Shown here piece by piece: positions 33,025 through 46,206 of a stretch of 64,000 nucleotides of DNA. The translations under genes and the position numbers were made by a program. Position 1 is the stretch's first letter. Each line of letters begins with the position of its first letter. Under the pieces are notes generated by a model, which ran no database searches, was not told the origin of the DNA, and saw nothing but the letters and a program-made list of their open reading frames with translations. The DNA comes from Casuarina equisetifolia (taxonomy: Eukaryota; Streptophyta; Magnoliopsida; Fagales; Casuarinaceae), in contig CM052361.1 of NCBI GenBank assembly GCA_028551475.1, positions 2,363,501-2,427,500 on the forward strand, in the 5' to 3' direction.

Positions 33025-35151
33025 TCTCTGCGTTCGATGTTTTCACCTATGAGAACTAGCGGTCACTCCTACCCTTCACAACAAGTAAATGATTGAAACA
33101 ACGCACACCCACTAGAGGAAACCGAGAGAGGTAGAAACCCAATTGGAACTGTAGAAGAAGAAGACTCGGAGAAATTGAGAACTGGCTTTTAGAACCGAGA
33201 ACGGAGAAAAAGAACTGAAATTGACGACGAAGGAACAGGAAAATCTTCACGGAAGGTCGTTGAACCGGGTCCCGCAGAACGGGGAATCATGGAGCAGCTT
33301 TTGAGGTACAAATTGGTTGAGAATTTCACAGCACGAGAACCTTTTTTTTCTTTTTCTTTTTTCAATCACTGATTCGGTCCACACCATTAGCTGACCTCTG
33401 CCAGACCTTCAGTCTCTGGCTGATCTCCCTCTCTCTCAGTGAGGCCTCTGATTTTTCATCTATTTTTCTTTTTTCTAAATGTTTGATTATCTTATGAACC
33501 ACCAATACTTTTTGTACATGAATTTAAAACGTGGATGACCTCTGACATGCGACCTACACCTAGCTCAGTGTTGTTGACAGCTTACAAGGCTGCTTGTAAT
33601 TATCCCCTCTTAATTTCTCGAGAAAATAATCGAAATTTTTTTTCCGAGAATTGTCCTTTTCCATTAAATTTAAAACGTGTAAAGGGTCAGATTAATCGGG
33701 AAGAAGAGTCGAGGCCTTATCATGATTAGTTCGCGGATTCTGATTTTTGAATTTTCCTTAATGTCTGGACGCAAATCATTGACAATTCCTGCTCCTTTAG
33801 TTCACTCTTTTCTCTTTCCTGCAACACGTGTTATTCTTTTGGTTCCAAGGAAAGTTTTGAGTGCTGTCACCTATGCATGTCTTGATCTGCGGCAGGTAAA
33901 CTGGAGCCAGAAAAGGAAGTTAGACAAATGTTACATCTTCCATGGATGAATCATAGCTACAAATGGATAACTCCTTTCTTCATCGGGACAAAGAGAAAGA
34001 TAGGTTCTTTATCAACAGGTTAATAATTCAATGATTAATTATTGATCATTTTGGACCTAAGTCTTAAGTTCAACACTCCAATATCCAAAAAAAAAAAGAA
34101 AGGAAAAAGATAAACTCTTCCAATCTTGAAAGTCATTCACCCGCTTAGAATAAATCTTTGGGGCTTCTGTAGATTTTGTCTTCTTAGAAGTTCGGCACAT
34201 TTTTCTCACTCACCAAATTGAAGAGGATAAACTTTTTTAGGCTCTAGAAAGTTAAAATCAAAATCAAAAAGTTGGATTCAGATGTCTGTTCAAAGACTAG
34301 TGCTATAGGATACAACCTAAAAATAAATAAATAAAATTCAGAAGCACAATAGTTGAACCACGGGAAGATATAATAACCTTGAACAGCTGTAATTCGTATG
34401 ATAACATTAGAAGAACCACAAAAGAAAGAGGAAATGAGAATGGGAAAGTTAGATGGTAGATTTAGACAAGGATAGACGATGGAAGCATACAATAAACACT
34501 CGCAATTTCTTTGACACCCAAAGAGCAATGAAAATATAGGGGCATATACTTACCTCCTGCTCCTTTCCAATGCACAATATCACAGGCATGAATAAGGAAA
34601 AGACAAGAAATTTTTTCTAGAACATACAAGTGACAGTATAATAATTTAACTTCGTTGTGCTTTAATAGAAATTAAAGCTGTTGTAGAGATGATACTCGTC
34701 CAAACTGCAGGAAGTGGGAAAATCACTCCATCCCGCTTACAGGAATAAAAGAAAGTAAGCGCGGTTTGGATTCATCACCTTAAACGCTGAAAATTTTAGT
34801 TCCATCACCATTTTCTCTAGCTGATCCATCGACGTTACACTGGCCTTGCCAAAAGGCTGTTGCAGCCTAGTGAGTTGACTTGGCTAGTGCTGGACTTCTG
34901 TATCCAGGAAGGTAGTTAAGTGGGATGTAATTATCAACAAAATGGAAACAGGAGCACAAACTCAAACACCATTTGAAGAGTGCATTTAAATTACTAACAG
35001 AAATTCCGAGCATCAAGGGCCTCTGAAGGGCATGATGTTCTCCAGCATGCCCTCGATATCTTCAGCAAACAAGACTGACATGGTCTCTTGCATATCCTGT
35101 AATAGGCAATTTTCTCTACCAATCCCATATTAGTAAGAAGTTATCGAGATG
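33025..35151. other. intergenic: starch synthase II promoter and PPR 3' flank
   Basis: 33025 to about 33300 is probably the starch synthase 5' UTR, rich in GA and TC tracts. The rest is AT-rich; short open frames at 33535-33949 and 34244-34528 have no recognisable content. 34700-35151 is probably PPR 3' UTR. Confidence 0.45.
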
Positions 35152-37272
35152 TCACCAGTAATCTGCACAAGAACAGCAACCATCTTGAAAATGATGAAAA
35201 CGATTAGCATCTCTAATAATTATCACCCTGTTCATGACCTTCGAAATTAACTTGGCGGCACTATGGCAATCATCACACATTCTAAGGTTCTTTATCACAC
35301 GAATGGGTGCTTCTGAAGGTGTTTTCATGAGACCATATGCAATGGCCAACTTCTCACTGTGATAACTAAGATAATCTTCTTTCTGCTCATCCTCCACATC
35401 ATGCAGTACCACTGCAATGTTTGGCACATACCCCAATGGTTTAATCTTGGCCAGCAATTCCCCTACCTTCTCATATATCTGACTAGACTCCGGGTGTTCT
35501 TTGTCTTCTGAAACAAAGACATGGGTTGTGCTTTTTATCTCTAACCAGCTCACTCCAGGTTCTTTCTTGATGTTTCTTTCCCTCATCAGCTTCCGAATCT
35601 CCACAACTCCATCCCATCTCCTTTCCTTGGCATACATATTTGATAACAATATATATGTTCCCACATCATGAGGATCCATCAGCATGACAGATTCCGCAAC
35701 CTGCTTCCCTAAACTATAGTTCCTGTGGACACGACAAGCATTAAGCAAAGTCCGCCATGCAATTACATCCCACTTTACTGGTGTAGATCTCATAAAATTA
35801 TAGGCTTGCTCAAGTAGCCCAGCCCTGCTAAGAAGTCCAACAATACAGGTATAGTGCTCTAGTCCAGGCTCAATTCCCATTTGTTTCATTAGCTGATTCA
35901 AGTAGTACAATCCTTCTCGCACCAGACCCAAATGGGAGCAAGCAGCTAGAACCCCAACAAAAGTTATGTGGTTAGGATTCGCTCCGGAAGCTAACATATC
36001 TTGAAACACAATTAGAGCTTCTTTACCAAGCCCATGGTGGGAATAACCAGATATCATTGCATTCCAGGTAACAGAGTCTCGGTTTATCATATCTGTGAAA
36101 ACTTTATTCGCTGCTTTTATGTCACCGGCTTTGGAATACATTATTACCAAAGCATTCCCAACAATAGTATGGTCCTTCAAACCTGACTTCTCAACACGTG
36201 CATGTAATTGATCTCCCAGTCTCATCGCAGATAAACCAGCACTTGAGTTCAGCAAAACAGCAAAAGTGTATTCATTAGGTATTATGACTTCGGCTTCCAT
36301 TGTTGAAAATAGATTTAATGCTTCCTCAAAATAACCATTCTGGAAATACGCAGCCATGAGTGCTGTCCATGAGACCACATTACGATTTTGTGAACCATCA
36401 AAAACCTTCTGTGCATTCAGAATGCCACCACATTTCCCGTACATATCAACAATTGCACTACTGAGAAAGACATCACACTCATGGTCACTCTTCAACATCA
36501 GACCGTGAACTTGCATGCCTAACTTCAAATCTTTAAGCCGAGCGCAAAGGCCAAAAAGAGAAACATACGTGACATTATCCCAGGCATTACATCGGCCTGC
36601 CATCCTGCGTAAAACTTCTAAAGCTTCACTAAGATACCCAAGCTCCATAAGTCCACTAATGACTGAATTATAAGCAAGACCATCGAATCCTGGCAATGTA
36701 CTTAAAACCTGCCGAGCACCCTCCAAGTCCGCACACCTTGAATAAAACTGAACAAGTGCATTCTTCACATACTGGTGAAACACCAATCCTGACTTCAACA
36801 CGTACCCATGACATTGCTTGCCCTCTTCAACCCTCCCACTATTTGAACAAGAAGACAATGCAATAGCAAACAAATATTCATTCGGGCGCAAATTGCCAAC
36901 CGATACCATTTTCTTAAAGAGCCCAAGAACTTCCAAAGCCAACCCACTTTGTAAACACCCCGCCATCAACGCGCCCCATGAAACTACGTTTCTTTCACTC
37001 ATTCGATCAAACAGCTGGCGGGCGATAGATATTTCCTCACATTTCGCGTAGAAATTGATGAGTGAGTTTGCTTGAAAGACGTCGCAATTTTCGGAGGCTT
37101 GACTGCTCGTGATCAAGTAGGCATGGATTGCTTTTCCTACTTTCAAGTTTTTAGTCTCCGCAGATTGTTTCAAGAGCTTAAGAGGGTTAGTAGGAGAAGA
37201 GGATGGTTTCAGTAGAAAAGGCAGCGGCCGTAGAGGCGCGTAGGGCCTCGTTGGCGGTCTTGGACTAGGCAT
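35152..37272 (-). CDS. EMB2744: PPR protein, PLS-DYW subclass (EMB2744-like)
   Basis: Intronless, 706 aa. The N-terminus is rich in Pro, Ser and Arg (MPSPRPPTRPYAPLRPLPFL), as in organelle targeting peptides. PLS-type pentatricopeptide repeats follow from about residue 60 (NSLINFYAKCEEISIARQLF, RNVVSWGALMAGCLQSG, NALVIMYSKAGDIKAANKVF, VTWNAMISGYSHHGLGKEAL), then E/E+ motifs and a complete DYW domain with the deaminase-like zinc residues (YHSEKLAIAYG, CDDCHSAAKLIS) and the ending GCCSCADYW. DYW proteins bind organelle RNA and carry out C-to-U editing. Resemblance to Arabidopsis At5g39680 runs the whole length from memory. The specific editing site is unknown. Confidence 0.93.
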   Translation of the reverse strand: MPSPRPPTRPYAPLRPLPFLLKPSSSPTNPLKLLKQSAETKNLKVGKAIHAYLITSSQASENCDVFQANSLINFYAKCEEISIARQLFDRMSERNVVSWGALMAGCLQSGLALEVLGLFKKMVSVGNLRPNEYLFAIALSSCSNSGRVEEGKQCHGYVLKSGLVFHQYVKNALVQFYSRCADLEGARQVLSTLPGFDGLAYNSVISGLMELGYLSEALEVLRRMAGRCNAWDNVTYVSLFGLCARLKDLKLGMQVHGLMLKSDHECDVFLSSAIVDMYGKCGGILNAQKVFDGSQNRNVVSWTALMAAYFQNGYFEEALNLFSTMEAEVIIPNEYTFAVLLNSSAGLSAMRLGDQLHARVEKSGLKDHTIVGNALVIMYSKAGDIKAANKVFTDMINRDSVTWNAMISGYSHHGLGKEALIVFQDMLASGANPNHITFVGVLAACSHLGLVREGLYYLNQLMKQMGIEPGLEHYTCIVGLLSRAGLLEQAYNFMRSTPVKWDVIAWRTLLNACRVHRNYSLGKQVAESVMLMDPHDVGTYILLSNMYAKERRWDGVVEIRKLMRERNIKKEPGVSWLEIKSTTHVFVSEDKEHPESSQIYEKVGELLAKIKPLGYVPNIAVVLHDVEDEQKEDYLSYHSEKLAIAYGLMKTPSEAPIRVIKNLRMCDDCHSAAKLISKVMNRVIIIRDANRFHHFQDGCCSCADYW

Positions 37273-38470
37273 TGCGCAGCCTATGAATCCGCCAAATCGC
37301 CCAAATTACTGCTCAGGTAGAGAATTTTTTTAGTGATTGGGTGGGGATTGATATAGGCAAGTTCTGCAAGCTAAATCACAAAAAATTATTGTGTGTATTT
37401 GTGCTAATCCTATTGTAATTGGGATTTACAGGACATATTAAAAATACATATATTCTAACTAGAAAATAAATTCAATATTAGAAACCATTAAAACACTATT
37501 GGATTTTTTTTTTTTTTTTTTTTTACGCACACATCTAAACTCATATATTTAAGTATCAAATTTACTAACTTATTATGGATTTAAAAAGTAATCCATTAAG
37601 ATCACGTATTAATGATTGATTTTCTAGTTGGCGTGACTAAGCTATACTACTTCCTTTTTTAATTAATTGAGAACTCCAAATGCACATGAATGACATGTCT
37701 TTTATTGCAACCCTTAACTCCACTTCTTGTAATATAAACACAATAGTGGATTAAGAAGATAAAGTGGACATAATCCTTTTCTCAATTCTCCATTATATCA
37801 ATATCCAATTTATGATTGGAAAATAGTCATCATATAAATCCTTACAAACTCCCTTTTGACTAATACTAGAGTAAGTTCTCATTTTTGTAGCAAATATCTT
37901 CTTAGGGAATAACAAGTATTTAAACATGATTTCTAGTTTTAAATATTCAAATATGTGATTGTCATTGTTAAATTATCCTGTATTTTCATATAAGCTCATT
38001 CAAAGAATGAGAATTTAAGTTTTTAAAAATTAATTTAATGATTAGAATGATAAGCTAAGCATTATAGATCCTTTTCAAACCTTTCATGGAATACAACATA
38101 AAAGATCAACTTAGTCAAATAAAGGAGTCATCGTTTAGTGTAAGGTTTTCAACAACACCACTTGCCGTTCATGTAGAGAGGTTTTTAGTGATTAGGTGGG
38201 CATAAGCCTTTAACTTTGATGAATTTCTACGTAAAGGTCTATATCAAGCAATTTGGGCATTGAATTATATTATTGACTCATTGACTCGAGAAGGCAATTG
38301 CTCCAAAGACGAGCATCGATTCTTGTCATCGCTTTAACTCGAAGTGACAAGCAATTTTATCATTTTTTTGAAGTGAATCAAAGAGATGAGTCAATCTCCC
38401 CCGTAAGGAAAAGCCATTGCAGTCTCTTAGTTTCTTTCATTTTTTCTTCTTCTTCTTCTTTGTTTCATAA
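37273..38470. other. intergenic, AT-rich
   Basis: No gene was recognised. A T homopolymer of about 18 lies at 37507-37524. The part next to 37272 should be the PPR promoter. Confidence 0.5.
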
Positions 38471-40611
38471 CCATGGAACTTCCGTTCAGAAGCTTATTTG
38501 CATTCTTACTCCTTTGGTTCCTGCTTGCAGCTTTACCAGTGGATTGGAGTTGGGAAGTTTGATTGTAACCTTTAAAACCCTTCGCCATTCATGGGATACA
38601 GTTTCCAGACTTCGTGGAAAATCCAACGAAGCAGCATCCTTGCTTCCTGTTATATACGAATTCTCAGAGCAATCAAACTATACCGTCTTAGCTTTCGATA
38701 TCTGCCCATCGTATACCCGAGAGCATGTTCAAGGGGAAGGAGATTGTGTTCTATTATCACTTCATCAGGACACTTTTCCTCTCTCCCAATTCCTCTGCAC
38801 CAAAACCAACCCACATGTCTCCCTTAACAAACATGCTCTGGATCTCTTTGACGCAGCCCATGAAGACCTCCCAACCTTGAAGAGCAAGGTACCTTTCCAT
38901 CATCAAAAAATTCACGTCTGTTTTACGTTTTCTTTAACTTTCTCATCTCGGAAATTTTTTTATCAGCAATTATTACTATAGGTCAACTATCTGCACCATT
39001 AGAAAGCCTAAAGATCCAACTCAAAAACTAACTTATGAGTTAAAATGACAATTTGCAAGGACGTTTCAAGAGGTGATGAATGGATGACACAACTAGAACG
39101 AGCATGCAAAATTATACAACCATTGCGGGCAGGCATTATTATGCGACTAGCAGCAATGGGTCTGGGGCGAGCACAGGTACCTCAATTTCAATTTCATGTG
39201 GATCCTATATAATTGCAATAATCGTTTGTCCTTCATATCATGCTATGTTAGACATATCTAGACAGGATATTGCATGGGCCAATGATAAGATTGAAATTGT
39301 GAAAATTTTAACAAATCATATTTATTATCTACATATAGATCAAATATACAATTATAGGAATACACATCCAAATACAATAAATTTAAGATATTCAAATTAA
39401 TATAATACCTTATATTCTTTATAGTCTCCCCTCATTAAATGTTCTCTTATTTTCCCTCTTATCAAATGAATATCTTGTAGATTTGCATATCATCAAGAAT
39501 TTTTAAGATGAGCTATTTTTAACAACTAGCTATCCCCCCAATGGGACTCTCTTACTGAAAAAGCTTGTCTACTATGTTTTCTCATAATCTTTTCCTTTTA
39601 AACTAACATTAAGAAAAATTTATCCAAATACTATTAATAAAATCTACTATAACATGAAGATAATAACTTATAATTTTTAAAATCACAATAAATACTCCTT
39701 ATTGTAATAAGATATTACAATTATATCATCTAACTTAATTGATCCTGACACTTAAAAACCTCACTATTTAACAATATTGAATCCTCTTTTAGAATACTTA
39801 AAACTTCACTTCTTGCACATACTCATTTCAAATTTGCTGCAGCAGAGCATCGACGACACTCTGATTATCGAGACAGAAAGACAGGAAAGAAATTGTTCGT
39901 GAAGAAGAACGAGGTTTTTGACGTCTCCATGTTCATGAAATGAAAATAAACATGGCTCAGCTAGAATGGTACAAGAAACGTTGCAAGGACGAGGGAATTG
40001 GGTACCATGACGGCTACAGGAACGAAAGGACTCCACGTGACGTTAAGGTCGAAGGTTTCAAGAAATCCCCCACAAATTACCGGATAGATATGGTTAATGA
40101 AGCAGAGTAAAAGCCCCAGAAAGAAGGTGCCTCATTTCGTAGCCGCTGGCTTTTTGCCAGGACGAACTACCGAAGAATGATTGAACTATTGGTCATAGCT
40201 GAACACTACCGGCGCATGGCTGAACCTTGGAGCAACGAGGTCAAAAGAAAGAACTAAACATTTTGAACAATTGGAGCAATGGCTGAAGAATTAAGGGAAA
40301 CCAGTAAGTGGTCCAATTAACAAAACGTGGAGGCTATTCTCACATAGGATTCCTGCTCTTGGGCACAGGTCGAGGAGGTTCTGATTTCATGCAAGGTGCT
40401 GAGTGGTAGAGATCCAGGTGATATGAACAAGAATTATGCGGTATCGCCAGAGATTTTCTTGCAGGGTAGCAGCCTCGTAAAATGGTGGAAAGAGTACAAG
40501 AAAATCATAGAAGATGGTATCATGGGAGCCCTTTACAGTTCAACACTCAATGACTTGATGAAAAGTGGCCAGTACAAAATGTATGCCACCGGCCTACCTG
40601 AGATTCCTTGA
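38471..40611 (+). pseudogene. SAG101: SAG101-like (EDS1 family) pseudogene with the lipase core missing
   Basis: SAG101 is a lipase-like partner of EDS1 in TIR-NLR immunity. Three blocks match it in order. 38536-38888 gives SGLELGSLIVTFKTLRHSWD through KHALDLFDAAHEDLPTLKSK and ends at a GT donor, as exon 1 of SAG101 does. 39930-40130 gives INMAQLEWYKKRCKDEGIGY and then a stop near 40108, followed by RSRWLFARTNYRRMIELLVI. 40370-40611 gives the C-terminus, with SPEIFLQGSSLVKWWKEYKK and a stop. About 150-200 residues of the lipase-fold core between blocks one and two are absent from the 38889-39930 interval. A frameshift near 39940 and stops after KVEG...NEAE and VKRKN add to the damage. The frame before 38536 is open but has no convincing start. 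Confidence 0.85.
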
Positions 40612-41099
40612 AATTTTGTGAAAGATATATCATCATTTCGAAACTTCCCAACCTTTTCATACAGGCTTCATTTGCAATTTGGGTTTTGTATAAGTGCAAT
40701 TTCCAAGGAAACACTGGCTCTAAACCACCCTCTCTCCTTTGAATTTTTCTTGGGGATACAAATAGATAGGAAACAGAATCATTTCTAGTCGATTGCTTGA
40801 ACTTTTGGACCTCAAGGCTTACTGTAGGGGGGCACCAACACTAGGAGGAAATTATAGAATCTGGATGGCAAGCAGGTACAAGGAATGCGAGACTTCAAAT
40901 ACCATTGTCATTTGCTCTAACTAGCCCCGGAAAGAAGAAGAAACATTACCCTTTATATTATTCACGCGCAAACAATATAAGCCGAGATTAACATAGTAAA
41001 GGGGAAACAATATGATCATGTATCCAGAAGCCAGACAAATATAGTAAATCATATCAACTCGTGGAGGATATATTTCTGCAATGACAACTCGTGGGAGCT
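40612..41099. other. intergenic between SAG101 relic and AAR3
   Basis: No gene was recognised; it includes the AAR3 3' UTR. Confidence 0.5.
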
Positions 41100-44000
41100 T
41101 TATGTGAAGGAGACTCGCCTTTCCCGATCAAACTGCAAATAGGCTCGCGTCGTGAAAAGCCCAGCAAACCCCTTCGATAAACAACCTTCAACCGCACAGG
41201 GAGACTTGGAAGAACATAATGGACTATTATGTCTAACAATTTCCATGCAATCGTCCGTCGTATTCCCAGCTGGACTATCCTCCCATTTTGTAAGCCTAAT
41301 TCTCTTAAAACTTAAAGCAGGATCCAGATCTGGGTGGTGAGGGAAAAGGGTAGTTGAGGACTCCATTTCATCTCGTTGAAGGTCCTCGGATAACTTCCTC
41401 TTCAAACCAGGAAATTCTTTCAATCCTGCAATAGAGCCGACAAGTAGTTGGGCCATAGCTCACGTTTGTCACATGGAAGCCTAAGATTTTATTTCAGTGA
41501 AGAATGGTAATCAACTAATACTTACCGGGAAGAGAATCTTCAAGCACAGAAGAATGGGATTCTGAGTCACCACAGTTGCAGAAGAAGTTTGGGCTATCAT
41601 TAGCTCCCGAAACCCTGAAACACAAAAAACAATTGTTCTCTGAGACGCCAAATTTACAAAATTAGAGTATGAAGAAGCTAAGCATGCCTCCAATGGCATT
41701 CAAACTGATAACCACCCTCCAGTACAAAGAGGTGTAAAGACCTCTCGTTTCTGAGGAATATGCATGGTTCTAGGTCTTCATTTTCTAAAAGGAAATTTCG
41801 TTTTTCCCTAAATGTTAAAAAGAATACGCTGAAATTAGCCTTCTTGCACTCTTTGCCTTTACCATTTTCACCTAAAGGCCCCACGCACAGAAGTCTAGAA
41901 ATGCACACATTACCATTCTTCCTTCATTATTACTAGACAAAGGTACTTTCAAGAATGGAGAAAGGAAGGAATTAAGCCTCCCGCCAGCCAGTAAAACTTC
42001 TCGAGTCAAATTTTTACAATCACAACAGCTCACATCCCGAAAAAAAGGAGCTCCAGGAGGGCTAACACAAATAGTTGGACTAAAGGTTCTTAGGTATTGG
42101 GTTTTCAGATTTGAGATGCGTACATGCTCTGAGAGGATTACTCAGATGGTTACTGAGTCACGATGTCCACAGTTAACTAAAAACAACAGTTTGGCAATCA
42201 TTTCTAATTTGGAAATTTACCTCCACAGAAAAACATCCATGAGTAATAATAATAACAATAATAGTTATCAATGCAATGGCATTGATGAGGGAATGCAATC
42301 AAACCTGTACATATGCTCAACGAAGTCATCAATCAGAACAGGCCAAGCACCTGCAACAAAGATTAAGCGTTAATTTAATTACCAAAACAGAAAGAATCTA
42401 TCCTTTTCACACACATATACAACTCCTCTGCACATCTATAATCTACATCATTTGCATCACATACAATCATTTACATCTATTAACTTAATTCAAGAGAAGG
42501 AGAGAGATGACAAGTGTGCAAACAGCATTGGAAACCTTTATGCTGAAAGTTAGATGCAGTAAGCTTCATTATGCAGAAACAAAATTGATCCAAACCACAT
42601 ATAACAAGTCACAAGTCTTACAAATACAAAAGTAAATGATTAACTTTGTCTTCCTAGAGGATCTGCAGTTCCTGATTTAGCATATAGACAGAGAACCCAA
42701 CACAAGTTTGTGAGACCAAATGAAAATAAGCAATTAAGAAACTATAGGATCAATGACCCTAACTCTTGAATCGAATTAGTACATCAAACGCACAACAAGA
42801 TCCCTTTATTAACAGGGTGAATGAATGATCTGACTTCAAGATGTTTCTGTTTTCTTCAATCAGCAATGTCTTTTTCAAACAGTAAAAGCTTGTCACATCA
42901 AAATTCCAAGGAACAACACAAGTACTCCCACCTTTTCGTTCCAATTAGGTAACTAAAGAAACATCAAATACAAAGATAAAACTTATATCAAAGAACTTGA
43001 GACGAGTTCAGGAGATCCTATCAGTGAAGTGAGGATTAAAAACCTAACACAAGTATGGATATGTATGCCCATTTAATAAATTCAGCTAATGGTAATAACT
43101 TGTCCTGTCCATAATCGTGCATAATTAAAGCAATCAACGTTCCTCTTTTTCCCCATCTTTCTTGCCATGCTTAGCTAGCTAACGCAGCATCTACTACAAG
43201 ACAAAGCATGAATACATAGATCATAGTTCAATGGCAGGATATGGGACTAGAAGCACAATCACAATTAAAATATTAGATAAGTTTTACAGAAAGATGATGA
43301 AAGGTTAGATACATGTTGTCACATGACTGTGTTTTAACTTAAAATAAATGACTAGATGAATATATTAATACCTTCAGGATCATACCCCTCCAAATTTTCA
43401 TGCACACACCGGCTGAAAGCCAAAACTTGCTGCCATGTATCCTCGGAGATGTTATGTCGTTGATTTTTCTATATAAAACTCAATCGATTAGTTATGAAAG
43501 AGGAGGAAAATATTAATATTATTGTCTATGAGCAATAAACTTGATTCTTTAGTATAATATTTATTTTGTACATCAAATCTGATTACCTCAACAAAGTCAC
43601 ACCATTGATTAAGCAGTCGAAATCTGCCACCTAAGACTAACCTCCATGCAGTAATTGCTTTGCTAACAGCTGATGAAAAGAAAAGCAGGGTCAATAAGAG
43701 AAGAAATTTCAACACAACAATCAACAACTCAAAATATCATTCTCTAAATAGATATAGATTAAGAATATGGCAGGAAATCAGAACAAAAAATTAGTTCATA
43801 GAACCAAATGAGATGAGAAAACTTACTGATGTTCTTTTGACCATTTTCACGACACATGAAGAAAACAAAGTCGTAGAAGCGAGAGAATTCAGAAAAGTCT
43901 ACCTAAATATAAAAGAATGTCAAGGGAGAATAATAATGCACCAATTACAAAGCTAGAAAACACATCCTACACAGCAACAGAAAATAAACCAAAAAAAATC

Positions 44001-45939
44001 ACCTCATACAAGTTTCTTAACCCTATTGAAATAAAAGCTAAAAAGAAAACAAAAGTGACTGAGGAAATGACGGAAATCTTTAAGGAGGGAAATAATTCAT
44101 AGAAAGGAAGTCTCACCACCAAGTCCAGACGTAAAATGAGCTTAAAAAGTTCATCAAATACCGAAACCCTGTACAAAAAAATAAAACAGCTGAAAATATA
44201 CTCAAGGGTGTGCTACTATGTTGTTACTGAACACAGTACTTAGCTATACAAAATGATGCACAGTAATTACTACAACACCGAGAACTGTCGATTACAATTA
44301 GCAAAGAGTACAGGGAGATATCTGTGCTTTGAAGATTTATGAAATTTACTAAGTACTTAACTGCAAGTTGAAAAGCTCGGGCTGGAGCTCAACCCTTGGC
44401 ACGATTAATTGGCACTTCTTTTCAAATTTGGAAAAATAAAAAGTAAAAACAACAACAAAGAACCCAAAAATACAATCGTTAAAGGATATTATTAAAACGT
44501 ACAAAAATTATTTTTATTAGTTTACCTCCACAAATAAAACTTATATCAATATACAGTTGGAAAGTGACCAAACAGTATCCACACACATGCAGCTCACAGC
44601 ATAGACACATCTACTAGTCCTAAAATAATCTGAAGTGGCCTCTAACTCAAGCCATCTTCGAAATGAATTTCTAAGCTTCAAAAGCAGCATCTCCAGCTTA
44701 CAGAGATTTATACCTTGAATCAACCCTTGACTCCACAATTTTCGTGAGTTGTGTCAATGCGTCCCTCGAACTTCTAGACATTTGAGATTCATCATCTTGT
44801 TTGTAGCCATCATTCCCGTGAACATATGCACAGTGTGATCTAATTTCTGCATTTAAAGTTCGTAAGTTACAAACTGACAGTAATAATTATCTTAGGCCAG
44901 TAGTTTGAATGGAAAAAACCTAGATAAAACTTCAGTATGAACATTCAGCCTAAAAAATCCAGTTATACCAAGAAAAAAAAAAATCATCAAATCAACATCA
45001 CAAACAATGTAGGAAAGCAAGATACCATTGTGGATAGAAATTTATAAGATGTGTCATATAGTATTGTAGAGGAGAACAAAAGTGGTTTGGATAAAGCTTC
45101 TCAAACCTCTCCTGAAGCCTTGAAATAGAACCCTTTTTCAAATCAAATCCACTCAGATCTTATAACCTTTTCTGAATGCCTTAGGAAGTCAGTGAATTAG
45201 CTGAAACTTTCATTTAGTCATCAAATTCGACCATTTTCAGTCAAAATCGTTTTCTTTACTAGTTCTCCCATATTATAGAGTCAAAATTTGTCTCAAACTT
45301 GGATATAAAGAAAGGAAGTAATTAGCACAACACTGCACCTTCGCCGTTAAGAACTACCATCTTTGTTTATTTTTTCCTTTAAAAAAAATTGATGGATGAA
45401 GAAGAAGTTAAACATTTAGAACTCCACATACGCTCGCCACTATTACATAATGTTAAGAAGACATTTCTCAATGCCACGCATCAGTGTAGCTTTCACCGAA
45501 TGATTCGTATAATATACTAATAGTTTTTATTAATCTTAGCTGAGATTTACCGCGCCATGGTTCCCAAAGAGAAAAGAAACTAAACTCAAGAAGTCCAAAA
45601 CTAGATTTCCCCGCTCCTAATTCCTCGGCAGCCAGAACCAGCCCAGACACCAATCTCAGATTCAACGCAGGCATAAAATTCCCATCAACAATCTTAATTA
45701 CCAAAGCAAGAAATCCATATTCCACATTTTCTCCGTAAACAAACTGAGCACCTCTACCAACCATACTAAAGAACTCCAAGGACAAAGTTAGAATCCGAAT
45801 CTTTTCACAGCAGGCACTCAATCAGACGATCGCCAAAAACCTCAAACCTCAGGAAAAGAATCATATAGAGTGAGGAATTACCGCAGTAACGCCGGTAAAT
45901 CTCGAAGATGTCGAACACGTTCGGCCCCGATTGATCCAT
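41100..45939 (-). CDS. AAR3: DCN1-like protein, AAR3 homolog
   Basis: Nine exons on the minus strand join in frame: 45882..45939, 44714..44846, 44117..44168, 43827..43902, 43587..43669, 43372..43468, 42304..42349, 41526..41614, 41100..41425 (319 aa). The protein starts MDQSGPNVFDIFEIYRRYC and contains the cullin-neddylation (PONY) domain: DFSEFSRFYDFVFFMCRENG, KNITVSKAITAWRLVLGGRF, WCDFVEKNQRHNISEDTWQQ and GAWPVLIDDFVEHMYR. DCN1-type proteins help attach NEDD8 to cullins. Arabidopsis AAR3 (At3g28970) affects the response to the auxin 2,4-D, and its sequence matches almost throughout from memory. The C-terminal tail has basic stretches (GLKRKLSE, FKRIRLTK) that may direct nuclear import. There is no UBA domain. 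All junctions are GT-AG. Confidence 0.94.
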
Positions 45940-46187
45940 GGGCCACGCAGTCGGAGCCCCAGTGCAGTATGATTCGTCGATGGGTACAGGCGTAGCGAAA
46001 GCGAGAACTCTAGAGGAAATGGAGAAGAATCGTACAGAGGGAGAATCTCTCTCTCTATCTCTCTCCTCTTCTCTTCGTCTCTCCGTCTCTCTTCCTTTCT
46101 TCTCTCCTTGTGCTTAGTGGAGTCATACGCCGACATCCGGCATATCGGGGTACGTATGGTTGCGTATTTTAAAACAATAAGGAAATC

Positions 46188-46206
46188 ATACCGTAAATTA
46201 CGGTAT
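46188..46206. repeat. perfect 9-1-9 inverted repeat in AAR3 promoter
   Basis: ATACCGTAAATTACGGTAT is self-complementary around a single central base. It lies about 250 bp upstream of the AAR3 start codon, in AT-rich DNA. Confidence 0.8.

Noticed and set aside
33535..33949. Two overlapping short plus-strand frames
   Set aside because: No recognisable content; they lie in the AT-rich flank of the starch synthase gene.
38298..38535. Open frame extending the SAG101-like exon upstream
   Set aside because: The translation before SGLELG has no similarity to SAG101 and no targeting signal; it is probably non-coding DNA that happens to be open.
41678..41908. 76-codon minus-strand frame inside AAR3
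   Set aside because: It lies in an intron and is not needed to join the exons in frame.
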